DNA of 64,000 bases from Glandiceps talaboti (Eukaryota; Hemichordata; Enteropneusta; Spengelidae). The position numbers were made by a program, and so were the translations under genes. The notes under the pieces were generated by a model, which was not told the origin of the DNA, did not search any database, and was given only the letters and a program-made list of their open reading frames with translations. Shown piece by piece: positions 20,840 through 34,200 of the stretch; within the stretch, counting starts at the first letter, position 1, and each line of letters opens with the position of its first letter. The DNA lies in assembly GCF_964340395.1 (NCBI RefSeq), contig NC_135571.1:4029953-4093952 (forward strand). The letters run 5' to 3'.

Positions 20840-23800
20840 TGTTTATATATACTGAGGATGAATGGAGCAAAGGAGGCGAAGAAGCGGGGAACACAATAAC
20901 CAATCTTACTCAAAAATAGTTACAAACTCCATGAAATTAGTAAATTTAAAATATGTTACTTTAGTCATGTTACCTATTCGACAATGGTTCCCACAACGTC
21001 GTTACTAAATTGATCAATAATTATGAAACATACTAATTACATGAAGCATATATTTAAAACGAATTAGAAGGGAAAGTGAACAGATGGTTCAAGTCAGAAA
21101 TAACGCATTAATGCGTTCTCGTCTCAAACTTGTAAGCCTATCAACCAATCACAATGTTCTTCCCGTTCCCTTAACACCTGCAAGCATGTGTACAAGAAAA
21201 GTATTCAGAAAATCAGTAAGTATGATGATAAATTGCAAATTACTTGACAAAGGAGACAATGTTTATCGTCCATAACGTTCGTATACGCTTAGGTGAATAC
21301 CCACTAATTATACAATATTCCCGTTCTATCCCTTAGTTATGTGTGTACCATTCCAACATCTTGTGACAACGACCATGGGACGAGTTGCAGACCGTGAGAC
21401 GATTGGCCGTAGGACGAGCGAACTTGGAAGTTGCTGTGTGACAAGCTGCTTTGGGGACCAGTGACTGCCATACCAACCGCTATGGGCTTGGAACTGAGAA
21501 CACTTGTTTCGTCAAAAGTGGTGAGTACGCATGTTGTCTTAGTTTTCTCCATATGTATCAAGGTAGTGTTGCTTAGTCCGAGGTAGCTGTATTTACGAAC
21601 AGTTCAACTTAAAACCGAAGTGAACGCTTCATCGACGAAAACGTAAACATGTATCACGAAGCAAAAATACCGAGGTAAAATAACAATGAACGATTAGAGT
21701 GCAAGGATAAAAGAGGGCCCCATGAAGGTCATTTTTACATTCTCGTCATACCTAGTCATACTGAGTCTGGGTTACCCAGACTCTCACCGCTGGGGGCTCT
21801 TCTTCTCACTTGATCAAACTGATCTATGCTAGTTACTCATTCGATACCCATCAGTGCACAGTGGCACGTGTGATATGTATTGCTTAGATTGCCGCTTTCT
21901 TTTGGGAAATATCATGCGAATCCTGGTGCTACAAAAGTATCAATCTCTATACTAGTAGATATAACACACGGGTGGGAAATTACAGTCAAGACGTTGTTAT
22001 ATTTAGCTCATAGACAAGAAATACTACACGCCCCTCTGCATCAGTGTGGTCACATGAATTGCGCAGTCAAATCTATTGTACATTGAGTTATCGTATTTGT
22101 ATGGTCACTGTGTTGTTAATGATTGATTGGGTTGGGTTCTGTTTCTGTTTCCATATTATAATTATCCGATATCAACCAATGAACACTATACTAACTGCGT
22201 GATAAAACGAAAGATTGTTGATTTTCAACACTAGGAGTGCTATTCAAACAGGACGATTAACCCAAAGGGGGACACGTATTACTTATATTGCTGTTTTCTT
22301 AAGAAAACGTGACACAAATCATGCTACTACAAATGTATCAATACATGCTCTATACATACAGTAAGATAACTTTCCATAGAGGTAGGGGAAATGTATTCAA
22401 GTCAAAATGTTGCCATAGCTAGACTCTAGACAAGGAAAACAACAATCTAGGAAATACTACACGCCCCTCTGGGTTAACCTCCAATTACTTTCATTGACTT
22501 CTGTTTGAATATTTTGTACGATGGTTCCTAATTTGTTTCCATCGATGAATTGGTTTGACTTTTATTGAATAATAAAGTAACAATATTTAAAGTCTATAAT
22601 CTGCACTAGCTGCAACTTTTGTTTTCGTCAAGTAACCAAATATATATTCACTAAAAATTGGGAAGTATAAAAAGACATTGTATCTGTTACATTGTAATTA
22701 GTGGTCAATGTTACCCATAGCACCGGTGATGTAGTGGACAAGTGTCAATCTTGAGTGAAAGCTTGGTTTTGAATTTGTTGCCATGTTAAAACTGTACTAG
22801 TTTGTAACTGTAGTGTAATATGATAAATATCATTTTTTTTCAACCAGATAACCACAATCTATTCACAGAAAGTATTAAAATACCAAATTAGATATTGTAT
22901 GTGTTAACCAGTGGTTGATTTTATGCATTAGTGTTGCAATAACAGGTTTAAATCATGGTCGCCGTTGAGGGCGCTATTTTTTTGGTGTGGGCCAAAAATC
23001 AGTTTGATTTGATTTATCATGTATAATGCTACAAAAAATATGTCTATCCACAGATGATTCAATACTGTTCAGGGTGTACAATATTACGAGTAAATTATTG
23101 TATCTAACAAAACATATTCAGTTACAGCTAGTTCGGCTTTAAAATGTTTTATTTCTACCATTTTAGTCTAAAATATAAGATCACATGTCATATGAAGTGA
23201 ATTTTCAACAGTCAAACTTTATTCAATAATTTGGCGGAAAAATGTTTCAAATATTTCAATTGCAGTTTGGTGGGAAAGTAATACATTTTATTTGTTAAAT
23301 TTGGTACAACAATTCTTAAATTCTATTCGATAATATTGGTGGGATATTAAATTGTTTTGGGAGAAAATGATTCTAACTGAAATTGTGAATCTACCATCTA
23401 TATAATCATAATTATTTAGATCATAATATTTGGTACCCCTATAATATTTTATGGCATGCTAGGGGGTCAAGAAATAACATGACAATAGGACCTGTATAGT
23501 CTCACTCACCTCTAGTAATACATGGGGCAAGTGGAGTGAAAGTCAATTGTCTATCAATCAAATCAGTTCTATTTTAATGACAGGCTAGGTGATAAAATTC
23601 TAACTAGGGTAACATTAATTGGGTCTATATAAATATAATTACTAAATATTGAAATGTCAATTTTTTTGAGAACATATGGAATATTATAATCAGAGTTATT
23701 GTAGCAGTTGTGAAAAATCTTTACATACACGAATTGAGAAAGTTTTTAATGAATAATTTAAACTTGTAAGAAAATGTGCAAATGTTAACAGCACTACAGC

Positions 23801-24285
23801 ACAACAGAAAGACAAGAAATATGATTTTTTTTCGGATTTTTTTTTAAATGAAAGAACAATAATATTTCATACAATCACAACATTTCAGATCAAGATGTTA
23901 AAAGTCAAAATTTTCTTATAAAATATTAGAAAGCTGTATAATATACCATACATCGGTTTTCAAAAAGATAAAAGATTATATAGTTTGGACACTAGGAGTG
24001 CTGTTCATAGGCAAGTGAAGGCTGTGTGTGTGTGTGTGTGTGTTTTGACGACGGTAACTACATCATTTTCTAGTGTTTCACTAAAGTTGCGTTCTCAACT
24101 AGGTAAAGAATTTTGCCAAGTTTGTTTCTGATAAAAGGAATTATATATAATTTGTAGAGCATTCACAGTTTTACTATATTTTGTTGGCCTCTTCATGTAC
24201 TGCCAAGTGATATTAACACTAATTTCTCCCCACCATGTTGATGCCCTATTCGACACTTCTTTCAAAAAATGAATGGCAAAATGGT
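20840..24285. other. Gene-poor intergenic stretch
   Basis: No coding exon is supported. At 21860-22045 and 22265-22470 there are two diverged direct copies of a block ending ACTACACGCCCCTCTG; that terminal word matches the ends of the TIR element at 6666-7093. A TG microsatellite lies at 24022-24043. Confidence 0.35.
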
Positions 24286-24289
24286 TGTT

Positions 24290-25072
24290 GATATGGGTAT
24301 GGCCATGGTTGCTATGTATAGTTATGTTCATAGTTGTGAATATTTATATTCATGTTGGTGGTTGTGAATATTTAGATTCATATTTGTTGATGATGTAGCC
24401 ATGGTTGCTATGTATTTTTATATTCACGTTGGTTGTTGATATGGGTGTAGCCATAGTTGCTATGTATATTTTTATTTGTAGTTATGGGTATGGCCATGGT
24501 TGCTATGTATATTTATATCAATATTTGTTGTTGATATGGGTTTGGCTATATATGTATATTTGTTCATATGGGTATGGCCATGGTTGCTATGTATATTTAT
24601 ATTCATATTTGTTGTTGATATGGGTTTAGCTATATATGTATATTTGTTGTTATGGGTATGGCCATGGTTGCCATGGATATATATATATATTCATATTTGT
24701 TGTTGATATGGGTTTAGCTATATATGTATATTTGTTGTTATGGGTATGGTCATGGTTGCCATGGGTTTAGCTATATATGTATATTTGTTCATATGGGTAT
24801 GGCCATGGTTGCTATGTATATTTATATTCATATTTGTTGTCGATATGGGTTTGGCTATATATGTAATTTATATTCATGTTGGATGTTCATATGGGTATGG
24901 CCATGGTTGCCATGAATATTTATATTCATATATTTGTTGATATGGGTTTAGCTATATATGTATATTTATATTCATGTTGGATGTTCATATGGGTATGGCC
25001 ATGGTTGCTATGTATATTTATATTCATATTTGTTGTTGATATGGGTATAGCTATATATGTGTATTTATATTC
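24290..25072. repeat. Minisatellite array rich in ATGGGTATGGCCATGGTTGC
   Basis: Units of about 108 bases alternate GGTATGGCCATGGTTGC with TTGTTGATATGGGTTTAGC and TATATATGTATATTTG. About seven imperfect units are present. The long frames over this stretch are by-products of the repeat. Confidence 0.85.
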
Positions 25073-25350
25073 AAGTCTGGATAATTACTGTCCAACAACA
25101 AACATCATTTATAAGTTTGAGATCATTGTCCTCACTTTATTAGCTCTAAGATAGATACAAGTATAATTCTTTTTAATAAGATAAAAAGGTGACAAAGTTC
25201 TATAACACAATGTTCTAGTCATCCATAATTTCAAGGTACGTACAGTCACAGCAAATATACAAAGAGACGTATACAGTGCATTTGGGTAGCAGTAGAATGA
25301 CCCCCTCCCCTCCCCTCCCCTACCTCCTCCCCCTTCTACTTGAAGATGAC
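25073..25350. other. Intergenic with a C-rich run
   Basis: A CCCCTCCCCTCCCC run lies at about 25301-25333. Nothing else is recognised. Confidence 0.35.
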
Positions 25351-25976
25351 ATAATACAGCCAGGAATATCCCTTATTGGGATAAACGTTTATCCCTGAAT
25401 TATCTCAATTAGGATCCATTTTTGTATACCAATCTGGATAAATGATTTATGGCACATGTAACTATGACATAGTGCAAGTGGAAACAGGCACATGCAAAGA
25501 CATGCAAAATAGCCAGGGGTCGGACATCGGTTGCCCAGGGCAATTTTTCAGTACACACATTGAGTATTGTATATGAAATAATTTTATCTATTTATCCAGA
25601 CTGGCATACACCTATACACAAATAGTCAAGTTTCTGGTTCCAAGATGCAGTGCGCAAGATGATGTCGCTTATGTTGTTACATTTAGTCTTGTTTTGTCTA
25701 TATTACATTTGAAATAAAACACCATCAATGACAGACAGTGATTTTACAGGTGAACCCAGGTTATGGTCAGGTGACAACCACTCCCCCTGTGTAGCATGTG
25801 CAAACCCCTCAGGGCATACACAATACATGGCATTGTATGGAGAGACGCGCAATGTATCTTGGAACCAGCAACAGGTCTATTGTTTGTCCTAATTGAGATA
25901 GATATGGAAAGTACAGTGGAAGTTTTATCCAAATCAGGATAAACATTCATCCTGGGGATATTCCAGACTGTAATAC
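25351..25976. mobile_element. Foldback element of about 625 bp
   Basis: The left arm (ATAATACAGCCAGGAATATC, then GGATAAACGTTTATCC) pairs with the right arm (GGATAAACATTCATCC, GGGGATATTCCAGACTGTAA). An inner pair is GTTCCAAGATGCAGTGCGC at about 25638 with GCGCAATGTATCTTGGAAC at about 25846. No protein. Confidence 0.55.
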
Positions 25977-26935
25977 AAGACTGGTTTCTGATTGCTGACA
26001 CTTCATTTCTAAAACATGGCAAGAGATATAAATATCCCTTCCTATCCTGTGACATCCAAGATGGTTTCCATCATACAAATTTACATCAAAAAGTTAAAAA
26101 TAATTTGTAAATTTTGACACATGATTAGACTTCATAAGCTGCAATATTTTTGGATAATCAATTGATGCCCATATTCAAGTCACGGAAATATAACATTTTG
26201 TCGGCACAGATTTTGTTTTGTCTGTTCCTTTTCTCAGAATCAAGCAAGGTCATAGTTGAGTGGTATAATAACATATCTTAATGCAGGACTACTACCTACA
26301 ACTCCCCCTCCCCAACCCGTCCCCACCCCTTCCCCTCCCCAACCCTTCTGGGCAGTAACATGATTAAAAGTAGTAAGTACAACAGTATAAGGATGGCCTT
26401 ATTCATTTTTAAGAGTCTCATCACCAAACCATCACTAAATTTCTTCAATTCAGCAAAATAATTTCAAAATGGTAAAATAAGAAAAAATTCTCAACATCAC
26501 TGAAGGTAAGATGGCTAAACCCACAAACATGTATCGGGCCAAAAATTATCATTCCTTGTTGAAATCGGAACCTGGTTCATAGTTTCCGTATAACTTTGAT
26601 TGTCATTTCTAAGCCATCCAGAATATTAAAAGTACAAGTATGAATTGAAATATAAACAATATGTACACATGGACTTAAATTTTTTTTCACTTCTAACCAA
26701 ACAACTGACTTATCTTTTCAAAGGTGTTAGGATGAGAATCATAGTAATAAATGAGGCCACCCTTCCAGGAAAATAAAATTCCAGACATTTATGATTTTAG
26801 TGAAACTCGGATCAATATCATTAATTTATTACTATGACTGTATAAAGTCAATAACAACCAACCCATCTCTGTATTATACTTTTTAAATAGATTTGAATAT
26901 ATTTGATATGATAAAACTTTTGCATGTACATTGTA
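25977..26935. other. Intergenic, nothing recognised
   Basis: Contains a C-rich run at 26303-26343. No ORF or repeat with support. Confidence 0.35.
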
Positions 26936-27165
26936 ATTGGCTAGTAAAAATCATGTGACCAAGTTCAGCTTGTATTCATTGGTTGATACAATCTCTAAAT
27001 CCAATTGGCTACATATAATCATGTGACATGTCATTCATTGGTTGATCAAATCACTTTGAAATCCAATTGGCTACATACAATCATGTGACATGTCATTCAT
27101 TTGTTGATTCAATCACATTGCAATTTGATTGGTTAATTTAATCATGTGACACATTTCACTGCATA
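26936..27165. repeat. Short array of CCAAT-box plus CATGTGAC units
   Basis: About four units of roughly 62 bases, each with CCAATTGGCTA or GATTGGTTAA, then TCATGTGAC and ATTCATTGGTTGAT. These words are the core of CCAAT (NF-Y) and M/E-box (bHLH-Zip) sites. Similar word pairs recur at 51684-52535 in kinase intron 2. Whether it is a regulatory array or a plain repeat is not decided by sequence. Confidence 0.55.
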
Positions 27166-28490
27166 TAATTGGCTGCTTTTGACATAAGATTCCATGACGC
27201 ATACCTTGAAAAACATTTTTTTTATGAGATGTTTGATATTTTTTCGAACTTAAATTTCAAAACTGAATATTCAGCACATCTTACAATGTAATAACATGAC
27301 GACACACATAATATTGGCCATATGTTCAGCCTATATATATCTACAAGCATTAATATGTCACTATTAATATAAATGTATATGGAGTCAGTTTTAGTTTATA
27401 TAATACAGTTAATAAGCTTGACAACACTTACATATCGTTTCAGTATATTTTGTTCTGTTCAGCTGAGGAAACATCAACTGATTGATACAAGTGTTGTTGT
27501 CATTTGGGGTAGGAGATGTATATAGTTTATATGACAGCAGAAACCGAGCTTTCAACTAAGTAAGATTGACACAAACTAAAACTATGTAGTATAGCGACAT
27601 GTTGGTCTAAGCTGTTGAATTGACATTGGTTTACCAATACTCACAGATGGGTGGCATTTCTCATGACTTCCAGAATCTTGCAGTGTACAGTTTTGTAATA
27701 TTTTAGCCTGTTTTGATTGACAATAGTTTTAGTTTGTATTTTACTTAAAGTTGCACGAACTGGAACATTTTATGAATCTATTTTGCTAGACGTAATGACT
27801 CAAATTGTAATATCGTATACCCTAAACAGTAGTGAATCATCTGTGGGTAACGTAAAATGTAATGTATTGGTTGGATTTATCATATCATTTTCTGTGTACA
27901 GCTACACATAAATGGTATGGCAAATCCAACCAAATTGAATTTTGGGTCCGCATCCAAAAATCGGTGCCCCAATGTAACCACAATTTCAATCCATCACTGT
28001 ACTACTTCTGGATCAAGTCTAGTTCTGATTAACATACACAAAGTTTCATTATTGATATTTTAACAATTATCAGTGAAAAAATTTGATTGTCTGATCAAAA
28101 AAATAAAATAATACTCCAGTTCCAGCTAGTGCAGCTAAGAGTGAAAACTCGATTTCCGTATATGAGTGACATACATGTATGTGGTAATTGCCACTATTGG
28201 TTTCAGACTTTTATATTTACATATAGGGTATAAATAATAATAACTAATGATGATAACTGTCTTTATTTCTATTTACAAGTAAAACAGGACATTATTCTTA
28301 TAAATAGCTAACTCAAATATTTGGAATACAATTACTTTTTTTGTAGTCTGGTTTTAGGTGACTACAAGCTTTAGTCTTTATCTCTCAGATGTCGTCAGTA
28401 TAATGACAGTAAGCCATCTGGTCATGTGACCTAGTGGGGTCACCTGATAGTAGACTGGTCTAAAGGGTATGTAGCTCCATAGCCACTTAA
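27166..28490. other. Intergenic, nothing recognised
   Basis: No supported gene or clear repeat; the 64-codon frame at 27717-27911 has no domain. Confidence 0.35.
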
Positions 28491-28837
28491 AGAGACCATA
28501 TGGAGTTTTTGGTATTTACTTTAGATTTTTTATTTATTAAACAATTTGACCCGGACTTCCTAATTAAAAAATAAATGTGAAAAACATTGACAAAGTTTGT
28601 GTTTGTAAACCAATACATTGCAAAAAGCTTTTAAAAAAAATGTGTGAAATGTTTGTTTATGTACATACAATAACAAAGATTTTACACATTTATTAATCTT
28701 TTGCAATTTATTGAGTTACAAACAAGGACTTTGCATATGTTGTTGCACGTTAATTTTTCAAATAGAAAACCATGATAAAATTGTTTTATGAATTAAAAAT
28801 CCAAAATTAATACCCAATCCTCATCCATATAACCACT
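28491..28837. mobile_element. TTAA-flanked foldback MITE, copy 2
   Basis: Same family as 19958-20303: starts AGAGACCATATGGAG after TTAA (28487-28490) and ends CATCCATATAACCACT before TTAA (28838-28841). The arms pair, and the central part keeps GTACATACAATAACAAAG. Confidence 0.75.
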
Positions 28838-29626
28838 TTAAAGGCAGACTCCAAAAGAAGGTAACTTTATTCCTAATAACTTTATTTAACAATAGAGCAT
28901 CAATTATTCCAGCTGACTAAGTCAATGTTTATAAATGACTACCAGAGTATTGTCAGTATGATTTCAGATCTTGTTTGTAAGTAACATACAACAATGGCAA
29001 CTGAACTATCGGCAAGCTAGGCTCAAAGATCCAGGCGTTATTTCCGCTTATACTATAATACAGTCGTGGGTAGCTCATGGTTGCATATGGCTTAACCTTT
29101 CAGACTATTGGCAATCTAACACAGACATAGACTAAAACTTTTGTTCAAACATCACTAGATAATCATTTCTGTGAGAAAATGTCACTTCCTCGCTGCTTTG
29201 TGAGAACATGCTAGAAAAGAAAACACATTTGTTTCCTCCTATGATACTTCATGCGAGGGAATACCTTTTCCTTGCATGTTCTTGCTAAGCTGCAAGAGAG
29301 TGGTAAGTTCTCACTGAAATAATTAGCTAGTGCATGTTGACATAAACTACACATGGATGTGGATGTAATTACACTCACAGTAGTGCGGTGTCTCTGATAG
29401 CAAGTTTTTCGCAAGTAGTGGCATATTTGACATCATTTCTAACTTTGATAAAAGAGCTCTAATCTAAACATGTTGTGTTGAATTCCACGGTTTTTATTTT
29501 CATAAATTGTCAGTTTACCTTATATCTTGATTACTGGGTGATTACATCAGTACAACCAAGGCTACCATCCACTCGTGTAATCTACCACATACAATAACAA
29601 CAGTTTTAATCTGTGTTTAACAATAG

Positions 29627-30051
29627 CAGTGTTCTCCACGGATTGTTCTGATAGCAGGGTGACTCATTTGCATAATTTATTCACATTATTTGCATAACAG
29701 TAATGATTAGTTTTGCCAGAAAAGCTAAAATTATTTCAAACAATAACGATTATTTTTCTCAGGAAAGCTACAATTCTTTCAAACTAAATGTCCAGATATG
29801 AGAAGACATAAAAAAATTTTAAATTAAAGTTTGCGTACAGCTGTATGGTGTTGCATCTGACCAAAACTTTCACGCTACGTGAGACTTACTACACTTTACT
29901 ATTGAGGACTTCAAAAACTCATGACAGTTTCATTATCTGCCATGTTGAATTTTGTATACTGATATACTAGGGTGCAAAACATTAAAGCAAGGGCAGTGGC
30001 CATCGTTACCAGGGTAGCACGCCCTGCTAAAACCCCTCATGGAGAACACTG
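29627..30051. mobile_element. hAT-like MITE
   Basis: The ends CAGTGTTCTCCACGG and CATGGAGAACACTG are inverted; CAGTG ends are typical of hAT elements. An inner pair GATAGCAGGGTG / GTAGCACGCCCTGCT extends the arms. Flanks do not show a clear 8-bp duplication. A lone right end (GTGGAGAACACTGAA) is at 44352. Confidence 0.6.
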
Positions 30052-30278
30052 GATAGTATGTTTGCCATAGTAATATATTCTTGAGGTGTGAGATTTTCCC
30101 AGCTGACTAAAAAAACACACAAAAATCTGATGATACCTAGTGCAAGCCTAGTTTTTGATACTGGACATGAAGGAAGAATAGACTTTCTGTACAACATTTA
30201 CATATTTTTATGTTAACTTGAGGGGTTAGGTTTATGTGAGGGATGTAAATAGAATTAATCCCCTCACAACAATCCACT

Positions 30279-30284
30279 TTTATT
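30279..30284 (-). terminator. Candidate poly(A) signal of the diacylglycerol kinase gene
   Basis: TTTATT here is AATAAA on the coding strand, about 0.96 kb beyond the stop codon. I saw no closer canonical hexamer on that strand. The true 3' end could use a variant signal. Confidence 0.3.
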
Positions 30285-31240
30285 GTCAATCACATACTAT
30301 ATTCAAAACTATACTAGCCCCCCCAAGAGAATAATTTATAATGCAAGGTGTATGAAAATGATTCACCACAAGAAACATGATGTAGAACAACAGAATTGAT
30401 GACATAGACACAGGTAGTTATGATGTAGTACAACAGAAGTGATGACATTACAGACATGATGATAATGTAGAGCAACAGAACTAATGACAAAGAGGTGATG
30501 TAAAAACCCAGAAAATAATTTAAACATAACCATTTTTTTAAGCAAATGCGACAACTCGGCTTGCACATGGCAGAAAAATTGTAAATTCCTACACACATCT
30601 TACACATCAGAAATAGTAAAATGTTATAATTACTTGTATATTATATTAAAAAGAACAAATTCTCTCAAATAAAATGTTTCCTTCAAAACAGAAAGTAAAT
30701 GATAGTGTTTGGAGACCATAAGATTGAAATAACTTTGTACAAATAAACTCTTCCCAATTCTATATGAACTGTTTACTTTATAGAATAAAGTTTGCAAAGA
30801 TGTTCATAGTGATAGCCCGCTACACTAATTAGTGTGATATGTTAGCTATATACTCAAGTTCAAATGCGTAGGTTTTTTCAATATCTCACTCCTGATGCAT
30901 TTCATATCAGTAAAAACTTTAAACTGCCAACCAGTGGAAGAACTTTTGCTAATAAAGTCAATCCTCTTGCGATAATTGGGTTCCATTTCAAACATATTTG
31001 CATCACATTCAGAGCTGAATTCGGTAGTAGAGCGCCCCCACTGGTCAGGGCATGTGAACATTTCATTGTTCCAAAAATTTCCGACAGCATGATCACAGAC
31101 TTCATGTTGTGCTTTCTTGATAATTAATCTTTGACCTTTCAACTTTGACCCATACATTTGCGGGTTCATCCAAGCACTGCTGGATGTCGTCATCTGTTCA
31201 AGTTGCAAGTCTTGCCCTGTTGCCAGGGTTACAGCTTCTG
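30285..31240 (-). other. Probable 3' UTR of the diacylglycerol kinase gene
   Basis: This follows the TAA at 31241-31243. A 153-codon frame over it (30846-31307) is out of frame with the kinase and shows no domain. A repeat of about 50 bases (GATGTAGAACAACAGAA variants) lies at 30379-30500. Confidence 0.35.
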
Positions 31241-31293
31241 TTACACAGCTGTTTCTTGGTCTTCTGATACAACTAATTGGTAATGTTCCTTGC
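31241..31293 (-). CDS. DGKI: DGK exon 23 (C-terminus, PDZ ligand)
   Basis: Encodes [16 protein letters not shown] and the stop. The acceptor is CTTCCCACAG. The matching vertebrate tail also ends DxETAV, so scaffold binding through PDZ domains is probably conserved. Confidence 0.93.
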
Positions 31294-34200
31294 CTGTGGG
31301 AAGTCAAAGGTCAAAGGTTATCAGTGAATGTTGGATATCATAGGTCATGACTCAAAGGTTAAATGTCAAAGAGTGTCAGAAGGTACATGTATGAGACACA
31401 ATGAGGTTGAATATTGAGGTTATTAAATTAATAAGAAATTAATTGTAGTTAGCAAATATTTTCATTTCAAGTTGTACTAGCTGCAAGTGGGATTTTTTTT
31501 CATCGCATAACCAAATATATACTAAGAAATGGTCAGTTTCTTATAAAACACATTGTATCTGTTAATTAGGACTAAGGTGATGTAGTGTTAAGTTCAGTCA
31601 GTTCCATATTGTAAAGTAATGTGAATGAAACCAGGACATTTAATCTTGCTTAACATTCAAGTTTTTACTATGCATAGTGAATTCACACTTCCCTATAAGA
31701 GTGAAATAATTGTCTTACTTTCAAGAAATGCAGCTAGATCCTGATCATCTGCCTTCAGTGCCTGTAATCTAGGTGTATTGCCTTGGTAATCAGTTTTAGT
31801 TAATGATGCTCCTGCTGCCACCAGCATACGACAAATAGTACGGCGTTGATACCACGCTGCTTTATGCAACGCTGTCTGACACTTCTCACGGTCAACGATA
31901 TCAAGCACAGACTTGTCACCTGCAAAGGATTGTCAAAACATCTTTGTACTCTAAATACTGTAAATTCTGTATCGTAAAAATTCAACAAAAGATTTAGCAG
32001 AAAATTGCTTTAATTAGTCACCCATAAACAATTGGTGATATAACAAAATGACATTAATTTGATACAACATGAACACAACTAATGTTCAAGTACTATAGGC
32101 AGTGTTTTATTTAAGGGCGGTAAGTAGGTAAAATCTACCGGGGTTCCCCACCTAAACTGTGATACATTGCATGGGAAGCACTACCAGTTTTACCTCTTTC
32201 CCCCTTTCTGTTACCGGGGTTCCCAAACCTTAGCAAAAACACTGATAGGTAGTTTCATTTTAACAGTACTTTGGGTTATCAATTAATGTAGAATGCTCTG
32301 TGGAAATTAAAATCATTAAACTTTTGATGTTACTTTGTTCAAGAAAAGTTTAACTTCTTATTTAAAATCAATTTAGAAAATCTAGGGTAAAAGGAGAAAG
32401 TTTTTAAGTAGGGGTCAAAATGATGTCAAAGTTTAGTTAGTTTATAATACAATATAGCCGCCAAATACTGTATGGGAAAAGAGAAGAATGACTATTTCTT
32501 GGAAAAAAAACAATGCACTTCCATATTGCTTTTATTTCAAATGGAAAATGAACAAGCTTTTATATGGTAAAGTTTGCAGAGAATTAGGAAAATTTGTACC
32601 CGAGATGCATTCTAACTTAAAATTTTATCTATTCGCATATAATCATCCTACAGTAGTGTTAAAGCAGTGATAACTAAAGATAATTGAGCAAATATACACA
32701 TAAGTTGTTACGACAATTGCACATGTCACACAAGCTCAAGAAATAAACTTTGTTCATTCAGGGATCTAGCATAAGTGTGATTGCTGAAATTCATTTTCGC
32801 ACTTCAAACCAAATTTTGAAAAGTTTCACGCTTTCAATAATAAAATGTTCTGTATTTACTACCAAGATGTTGATAAGTTGGTTAAAATTAACTGCTAATG
32901 TGATATACAGTGCTGGGGTTCTAGTTAGTATTTTAATGTATTTACCATGTTTTTAAAAACATTTCTACATTGTATCAATTGTTGTAGTGGTGTGATCGCT
33001 ACAATTTTCACTACGGTTTTACACTGTACATGTATCAAATGTATATACTGGTAAATGTTGCACTTGTGAACATTCATTTAGAGGGAGTGAATTTAGGCCT
33101 CGGAGACCAATGTTTATTTTAATACTAAGCTTGTATGACACTGTGCAATCATACCTTAGTTATTATGAAATCAAAATTCCTTTTTAAATACACTTACAAT
33201 TGTCTATAATACACTTGACAATATCCTTGTGACCAAACCTAGCTGCGTGATGTAGGGCTGTCATACCATGCTGATCGGTGGAAAAGATATTAGCTCCCGT
33301 CTTGAGTAGTTCAAAGAACTTCTGTGTATCGCCTCGTTTTGAGGTATCTATCAACACTGCAACAAACAGAAATCAATCAATAGAACTTCTAAAAGTACCA
33401 TTCTCCAAAAACTCTTCTGTTCATTGAGATTGAAACACTTAATTCTGAATAGATTTGTTTTCAGTTTGAGACTGCAAATATCTAGGTACAAAGCTCATCT
33501 TAATTATGTCCAGTAGAATACCATGTGTTGACTTTTTATAATAACAATCTTGCAGCAGTTATCTAGATATGACATTAATTAGAATTTTGTTTTATCAGTG
33601 GTGGACACTTAAAACTGGCTTTAGAACTTGTACGTTCCTGCAATAGCAGGAATTGGTGTTGAAAGGGTTAAAGTGCTAAAACGTCTTCTCCTCATTACAC
33701 TATCAAACTGATTTACATTTAATACAAACTAACAGCAGACACCTCTGATTTAGGTTCATGCCATGTTCTTATCAGTTGGTTTATGTCTGTGAATGTTTAA
33801 TAGTCATATTGCATACACAATAAGTCTAGCTTTCACAGACATAAACAAACTGATAAAAGCATCACATGCATCTACATCCGAGGTACCCACTATTGCTTTT
33901 GTATCAATATGTCAGTTTGATAGTGTAATAAGGTAACCTTGGGTAACTTACTTTTGTCCAGTGGATTGAGATGTGCAGTGTCAGATATTCCTGTAGGAGT
34001 TGATACTTCTCTTCTTTGATTTACTGGAGAGGCCAACAGAGATGGTTCACTCCCACTGTAATGAAAATCATATCATGATGACATCAAATCTATTTATGCA
34101 AATTTATAAGATTTTTGCTTGACTTACAGGGAAACGCCACTCTAGGAAATACATAATATTTTCATAAACTTTGTGTTTTGGAAATTAATTTCTTGAACCA

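Noticed and set aside
24405-25154. Tyr/Trp-rich ORFs over the 24 kb array
   Set aside because: Products of a minisatellite, open in several frames at once.
30846-31307. 153-codon minus-strand ORF at the 3' end of the kinase gene
   Set aside because: It overlaps the last kinase exon in another frame. The kinase frame gives the conserved ETAV end, and this ORF shows no domain.
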